From the NCBI GenBank assembly GCA_013812005.1, contig JACCUE010000320.1:1-16984 (forward strand): DNA of 16,984 nucleotides. The letters run 5' to 3'. This stretch comes from Thermoleophilaceae bacterium (GTDB lineage: Bacteria > Actinomycetota > Thermoleophilia > Solirubrobacterales > Thermoleophilaceae). Shown one piece after another: positions 13,615 to 16,984 of the stretch (within the stretch, counting starts at the first letter, position 1; each line of letters starts with the position of its first letter). The translations under genes were made by a program, and so were the position numbers. The notes under the pieces were generated by a model. It was given only the letters and a program-made list of their open reading frames with translations, made no database searches and was not told the origin of the DNA.

Positions 13615-13907
13615 CGCCGGCCCTCACCGACGAGCTCCGAAAGCGCCGTTCCCGATCCCGCGAGCTCACGCGCCCGACGTACCGCCGCGGCGTCCGGCCT
13701 CCCACGTCGTGGGACGGATTCTTCGAGCAGGCCGGCACGGGCGAGACGCTCGCGCAGCCGCTCTGCCTCGTCCCCCGCGAGGTCGGGGTCCACGGCGGCT
13801 CCGAGTACTGCGGTGGCGTAGGCGTTCACGCTCTGTCCACGACTGGCAGCGCGCGCTCGGAGGGCGTCGGCGAGTTGCTCGGGAATGCGCAGGCTCAGCT
13901 GGCTCAT
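13611..13907 (-). CDS. vapB: Ribbon-helix-helix antitoxin (VapB type)
   Basis: A 98-residue antitoxin. The N-terminal 45 residues are a ribbon-helix-helix domain: the strand LSLRIPEQLADALRARA, then SRGQSVNAYATAVLGAA. The remaining tail is charged and ends in LSELVGEGRR, like the toxin-wrapping tails of VapB proteins. Such proteins dimerise to bind the operon promoter and neutralise the toxin encoded downstream, whose start overlaps this stop codon. ATG 13907 is preceded by TAGCAT at 6 bases and no Shine-Dalgarno sequence, so the operon mRNA is probably leaderless. CATGC-rich repeats and the TGCTAGCA palindrome over the -10 box are likely autoregulatory sites. Confidence 0.9.
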   Translation of the reverse strand: MSQLSLRIPEQLADALRARAASRGQSVNAYATAVLGAAVDPDLAGDEAERLRERLARAGLLEESVPRRGRPDAAAVRRARELAGSGTALSELVGEGRR

Positions 13908-13933
13908 GCTGCCATGCTAGCACTCATGCATGC
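13903..13933. promoter_or_regulatory. vapBC promoter and putative autoregulatory operator
   Basis: The minus-strand -10 box TAGCAT (13914-13919) is 6 bases before the antitoxin ATG. It lies inside the 8-bp palindrome TGCTAGCA (13915-13922). CTCATGC occurs as a direct repeat at 13903-13909 and 13923-13929, 20 bases apart (two helical turns), and CATGC occurs four times in the region. Ribbon-helix-helix proteins typically bind such short repeats in tandem. Operator role is inference. Confidence 0.5.
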
Positions 13934-14221
13934 GGCCACCCTCCTGGCCCCAGGCCCCCCGAGCTTCATGCGAACGCCGTTGGTCCCAGGTGGCAGGAGC
14001 GGCCAGCGCCGCCACGGGACGTTGCGAGTCCAACCATCGAGACGAGGTTGGCCATCGCGGGGCAACGTAACCGCGACATCCGGCGGGCGCATCGGTGAAT
14101 CCCTATTTCTCTCCGCGAGAGCGCAAGGTCGGCGTGCGGTCGCGTACGGAGCTGGCCGCGAGGATGGCCTCCGGCGAGGCCGCGGCGTAGCGGGCGCCGG
14201 GCGGCAGGCTAGGGTCAAGCG
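13908..14221. other. Intergenic region between vapBC and the large regulator
   Basis: About 314 bases separate two divergently transcribed genes. It holds the vapBC promoter at the left end and the TAGGGT box of the large regulator at the right end. In between I see only a 6-bp inverted repeat, CCAACC (14030-14035) and GGTTGG (14046-14051) with a 10-base centre. Open frames across it have biased, low-complexity translations and no family motifs. I find no convincing gene, RNA or mobile-element end. Confidence 0.5.
14210..14215 (+). promoter_or_regulatory. -10 box of the large LuxR-family regulator
   Basis: TAGGGT lies exactly 6 bases before the GTG at 14222, with no Shine-Dalgarno sequence. 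Same arrangement as gdh, gltX, vapB and the VanZ-like gene. No clear -35. Confidence 0.45.
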
Positions 14222-16984
14222 GTGGATCCCGGCACAGTTCAGCAAGAACTGCTCGAGCGCGAGGCGGAGCTCGAAGCGATCGTCGGGGCGGCCGAGCGCG
14301 CCGCGGGCGGTGAGGGCGCGCTGGTGGTCATCGAGGCCGCCGCCGGCATGGGCAAGACCCGGCTGCTCGAGGCCGGCTGCCATGCGGCCGACGAACGCGG
14401 CGTCCAGCTCCTGCGCGCCCGCGGGGGCGAGCTCGAGCGCGACTTCGCGTACGGAGTTGTGCGTCAGCTGCTGGAGCGTCGGCTGCTCGGCAGCTCGGCG
14501 GCCGAGCGCGACGCGCTGTTGAAGGGCGCCGCCGAGCTGGCCGGGCCGGCAATCGGGGTCGATCCCCAACCGCAGGCCGGGGCCTCGACCGACCTCTCTT
14601 TCTCCGTTGCTCACGGCCTCTACTGGCTCGTCTCCAACATGACCGTTCGCGCCCCGGTGATGATCAGCGTCGACGACGCCCACTGGGCCGATGCGCCCAC
14701 GCTGCGCTTCCTGCTCTACCTCGTCGCACGGCTGGAGGGCCTCCCCCTCCTCGTGCTCGTGGCGGCGCGGCCCGGCGAGCCCGGCACCGATACCGAGCTG
14801 CTGCACCGCATCGCGGGGGCGCCGGGCGCGCGGGTGCTCAAGCCCGGGGCTCTGAGCACCGATGCCGTGGGCGAGCTCGCTCTCCGGCGTCTCGGTGCCC
14901 CCTCGGCTCCCGACTTCGTCCAGAACGCGCACCGCGCCACCGGCGGCAATCCCTTTCTCCTTCACGAGCTGCTCGGAGCACTCGAGGCCGACGGCTTCAC
15001 CGCGGACGCAGAGGCCGCTGAGCGGGTCACCCGCCTCGGGCCCGAGACCGTCTCGCGGTCCCTGCTGCTGCGTCTCGCCCGGCTGCCGGAGTCTTGCGCG
15101 AGACTGGCGCGTGCCGTGGCCGTGCTCGGCGCGCGAGCCGATCCGGCCCACGCTGCAGCACTTGCGGGCATCGACGGGGAGTGCGTGGGCGAGGCGGCCG
15201 ATGCCCTCGCCGCTGTGGAGATCCTGAGCCCCGGGAGGCCACTCACCTTCGTGCACCCCGTGGTGCGCGAGGCGATCTACGGCGACCTGCCCCCCGCCGA
15301 GCGAGCGGCCATGCATGCGTCCGCTGCCCGCGTGCTGTTCGAAGCGTCGGCGAATCCCGACGAGCTGGTGCCGCACCTGCTCGCGGCGGAGCCCTCGGGG
15401 AGTCCTGCGGTGGTCGAGGCGTTACGCGGCGCCGCTCAGCGCGCGCTGGACACGGGAGCAGCCAACCTCGCCCAGCGCTACCTGAGGCGAGCGGTGACGG
15501 AGCCGCCCGACCCCGAGATCAAGCCCGACCTGCTCGCAGAGCTTGGCATGGCGGAGTTCCTCGTGGGCGAGGAGCGCCTGGCAGCTGCCGGACACCTGCG
15601 GGAGGCGCTGGAGGCGACCACGGACCCCACGACCCGGGCCGAGCGCGTGCTCGCCCTAGGGCGAGTGCTGTTCGCGACGGGTGAGGTCCGCGCCGCTTAC
15701 GACGCGATCGAGAGCGAGGTGGACAGCCTGGATGGGGCCGACGCCGAAGCGATCACCCGCCTCGAGGCGGAGCTCGGCTCGCTCGGCGTGCTGGATCCAC
15801 GGATGGGCCGGCGCGCCAGCCGGCGCGCGACCCGCTTCGCTGAGGTGGAAGGCTCCACCCCCGCCGAGCTCGTGCTGCTGAGCAACCTGGCTCACTGGGA
15901 GTGGTTCGGTGGATCCGCCGCTCGCGCCGCCGAGCTGGCCGAGCGCTCGCTGGGCGGCGGCCGGCTCCTTGCGGCGCACGGCGGCGACAGCATCGTCGTC
16001 TACCAGTCCGCGTGGGTCCTCGCGTACGCGGACGAGCACGGCCTAGCGATGGAGCTGCTCGAGGGGGCGCTGGCCGATGCACGGGCGCGCGGGTCGGCGT
16101 ACGCCTTTACCGCCTCGTCCTCCATGCGGGCAATGGTCGCGCTTCGCGGCGGCGACCTGCGCAGCGCCGAGGCCGAGGCCCGCAACGGCATCGCAATCGA
16201 ACCCCCGCCTCCGCATCCGGCCAGCCGCTGCAACCTCACGCTCGCGCTCGTCGGGCGCGGCGCGCTCGAGGAGGCGGAAGCCGAGCTCGAGGCGTGCGCT
16301 TGGGGGCCCGAGCTACCTGCGCTCGTGTTCATCAACCCTGTCTTCTATGCGCGGGGGCGCCTCCGTCTTGCCCAGGGCCGGCCCCGGGAGGCCCTCGAGG
16401 ACTTCACGGAGCTCGGGCGGCGCGACGAGCAGCTGGGCGTCCGCAACCCAGGCGTGCCCTGGCGCTGCGGGGCTGCCGAGGCGCACCTGCGCCTGGGCGA
16501 CCGCGAAGAGGCAACGCGGCTGGCGGACGAGCACGCCGAGCTGGCGGAGCGCTGGGGCACTCGTTCCGCAATCGGCGTGGCCCAGCACATCCTCGGGCTC
16601 GTCGCCGGCGATGACGGCCTGGCGCTGCTCGCGGACGCTGTGGCCACCCTCGCGGACTCGCCGGCGCGCCTCGACCATGCACGCGCGCTGGTGGACCTGG
16701 GCGCGGCCACCAGACGGGCTGGGCACCGAGCGGAGGCACGGGAGCCGTTGCGGATGGGCCTCGAGGCCGCCCGCCGCTGCGGCGCGAGCGCGCTGGCCGA
16801 GTTCGCCCATGCCGAGCTGGTCACCGCCGGCGCGCGCCCGCGGCGGCTCATGTTCAGCGGCGCGGAGTCGCTGACCGCCAGCGAGCGGCGGGTGGCCGAG
16901 ATGGCCGCTGCGGGCCAGAGAAACCGCGAGGTCGCCCAGGCGCTCTTCGTGACCCAGAAGACGGTGGAGAACCACCTGGGCCAT
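14222..16984 (+). CDS. Large ATP-binding LuxR-family transcriptional regulator (LAL/MalT-like), 3' end outside window
   Basis: An open frame of 921 codons runs from GTG 14222 to the window edge without a stop. The protein begins LLEREAELEAIVGAAERAA, typical of LAL regulators. Walker A is AAAGMGKTRLLE (about 39-50) and Walker B is VMISVDDAHWAD (about 145-155). The ATPase/winged-helix part extends to roughly residue 370 with ATGGNPFLLHELLGALE. A long alpha-helical, alanine-rich TPR-like region follows to about 870. The C-terminal helix-turn-helix starts at about 884 (SLTASERRVAEMAAAGQRNR, then EVAQALFVTQKTVENHLGH) and is cut by the edge; probably only 15-30 residues are missing. Such proteins use ATP and an inducer bound by the repeat region to activate transcription. 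The target and inducer are unknown. The start is supported by the family-like N-terminus and the TAGGGT box 6 bases before it. Confidence 0.92.
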   Translation, partial: MDPGTVQQELLEREAELEAIVGAAERAAGGEGALVVIEAAAGMGKTRLLEAGCHAADERGVQLLRARGGELERDFAYGVVRQLLERRLLGSSAAERDALLKGAAELAGPAIGVDPQPQAGASTDLSFSVAHGLYWLVSNMTVRAPVMISVDDAHWADAPTLRFLLYLVARLEGLPLLVLVAARPGEPGTDTELLHRIAGAPGARVLKPGALSTDAVGELALRRLGAPSAPDFVQNAHRATGGNPFLLHELLGALEADGFTADAEAAERVTRLGPETVSRSLLLRLARLPESCARLARAVAVLGARADPAHAAALAGIDGECVGEAADALAAVEILSPGRPLTFVHPVVREAIYGDLPPAERAAMHASAARVLFEASANPDELVPHLLAAEPSGSPAVVEALRGAAQRALDTGAANLAQRYLRRAVTEPPDPEIKPDLLAELGMAEFLVGEERLAAAGHLREALEATTDPTTRAERVLALGRVLFATGEVRAAYDAIESEVDSLDGADAEAITRLEAELGSLGVLDPRMGRRASRRATRFAEVEGSTPAELVLLSNLAHWEWFGGSAARAAELAERSLGGGRLLAAHGGDSIVVYQSAWVLAYADEHGLAMELLEGALADARARGSAYAFTASSSMRAMVALRGGDLRSAEAEARNGIAIEPPPPHPASRCNLTLALVGRGALEEAEAELEACAWGPELPALVFINPVFYARGRLRLAQGRPREALEDFTELGRRDEQLGVRNPGVPWRCGAAEAHLRLGDREEATRLADEHAELAERWGTRSAIGVAQHILGLVAGDDGLALLADAVATLADSPARLDHARALVDLGAATRRAGHRAEAREPLRMGLEAARRCGASALAEFAHAELVTAGARPRRLMFSGAESLTASERRVAEMAAAGQRNREVAQALFVTQKTVENHLGH

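Noticed and set aside
14030..14051. CCAACC-N10-GGTTGG inverted repeat
   Set aside because: Short arms, no U-tract, not next to a gene end and far from the -10 boxes; too weak to call an operator or terminator.
13875..14522. A plus-strand open frame across the vapB-regulator gap
   Set aside because: It overlaps vapB and the regulator out of frame and looks random; no ribosome site or motif supports it.
13904..15376. A 490-codon minus-strand open frame opposite the large regulator
   Set aside because: The plus strand encodes a coherent ATPase with Walker motifs and a LuxR domain; the minus translation is compositionally biased and unrecognisable.
1..16984. tRNA, rRNA, CRISPR, insertion sequences, prophage or integrative element ends
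   Set aside because: I looked through the intergenic gaps for cloverleaf arms, regularly spaced repeats, transposase motifs and terminal repeats and saw none.

Overview
The window is a stretch of very GC-rich, densely packed bacterial chromosome made of housekeeping genes and regulators. Its composition, frequent GTG starts, DnaE with a complete PHP domain and large LuxR-type ATPase regulator fit a high-GC actinobacterium. My best guess is the class Thermoleophilia (Solirubrobacterales-like), judged from the flavour of the small conserved proteins and not from any search. I see no tRNA, rRNA, CRISPR array, insertion sequence or phage gene.

Layout. The first 98 bases hold the end of a small membrane protein. 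An Rrf2-type repressor without cysteines (115-510, minus) is divergent from a VanZ-like membrane protein (551-928) followed closely by an orphan six-helix sensor histidine kinase (936-2132). A 6-6-6 inverted repeat covers both divergent -10 boxes. The kinase converges on an unusual HDOD/HD-domain protein with a C-terminal LuxR helix-turn-helix (2232-3305, minus), which lies downstream of a compact glutamyl-tRNA synthetase (3380-4666, minus). The synthetase is head to head, 6 bases apart, with endonuclease IV (4673-5548, plus). A cysteine-rich protein of unknown function (5561-5974, minus) lies downstream of DNA polymerase III alpha, dnaE (6086-9577, minus), which lies downstream of a glutamate dehydrogenase (9672-10997, minus). 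A duplicated membrane protein (11111-11527, plus) is divergent from the dehydrogenase. A 57-residue membrane protein (11564-11737, minus) and argG (11825-13105, minus) follow, then a VapBC-type toxin-antitoxin pair (13177-13907, minus). The last gene is a large LuxR-family ATPase regulator (14222 to the window end, plus), cut within its DNA-binding domain.

How the genes fit together. Most are unlinked core functions: translation (gltX), replication (dnaE), base-excision repair (nfo) and nitrogen/arginine metabolism (gdh, argG). Signalling genes lie between them: the Rrf2 regulator, the orphan kinase, the HDOD-LuxR protein and the large regulator.

The most notable pattern is in the control sequences. 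Nearly every gene that begins a transcript has a TAnnnT -10-like box exactly 6, or 8-9, bases before its start codon and no Shine-Dalgarno sequence, as expected for leaderless mRNAs. Genes inside operons (the 57-residue protein, the toxin) instead have good Shine-Dalgarno sequences. The toxin seems to start at CTG, overlapping the antitoxin stop as CTGA.
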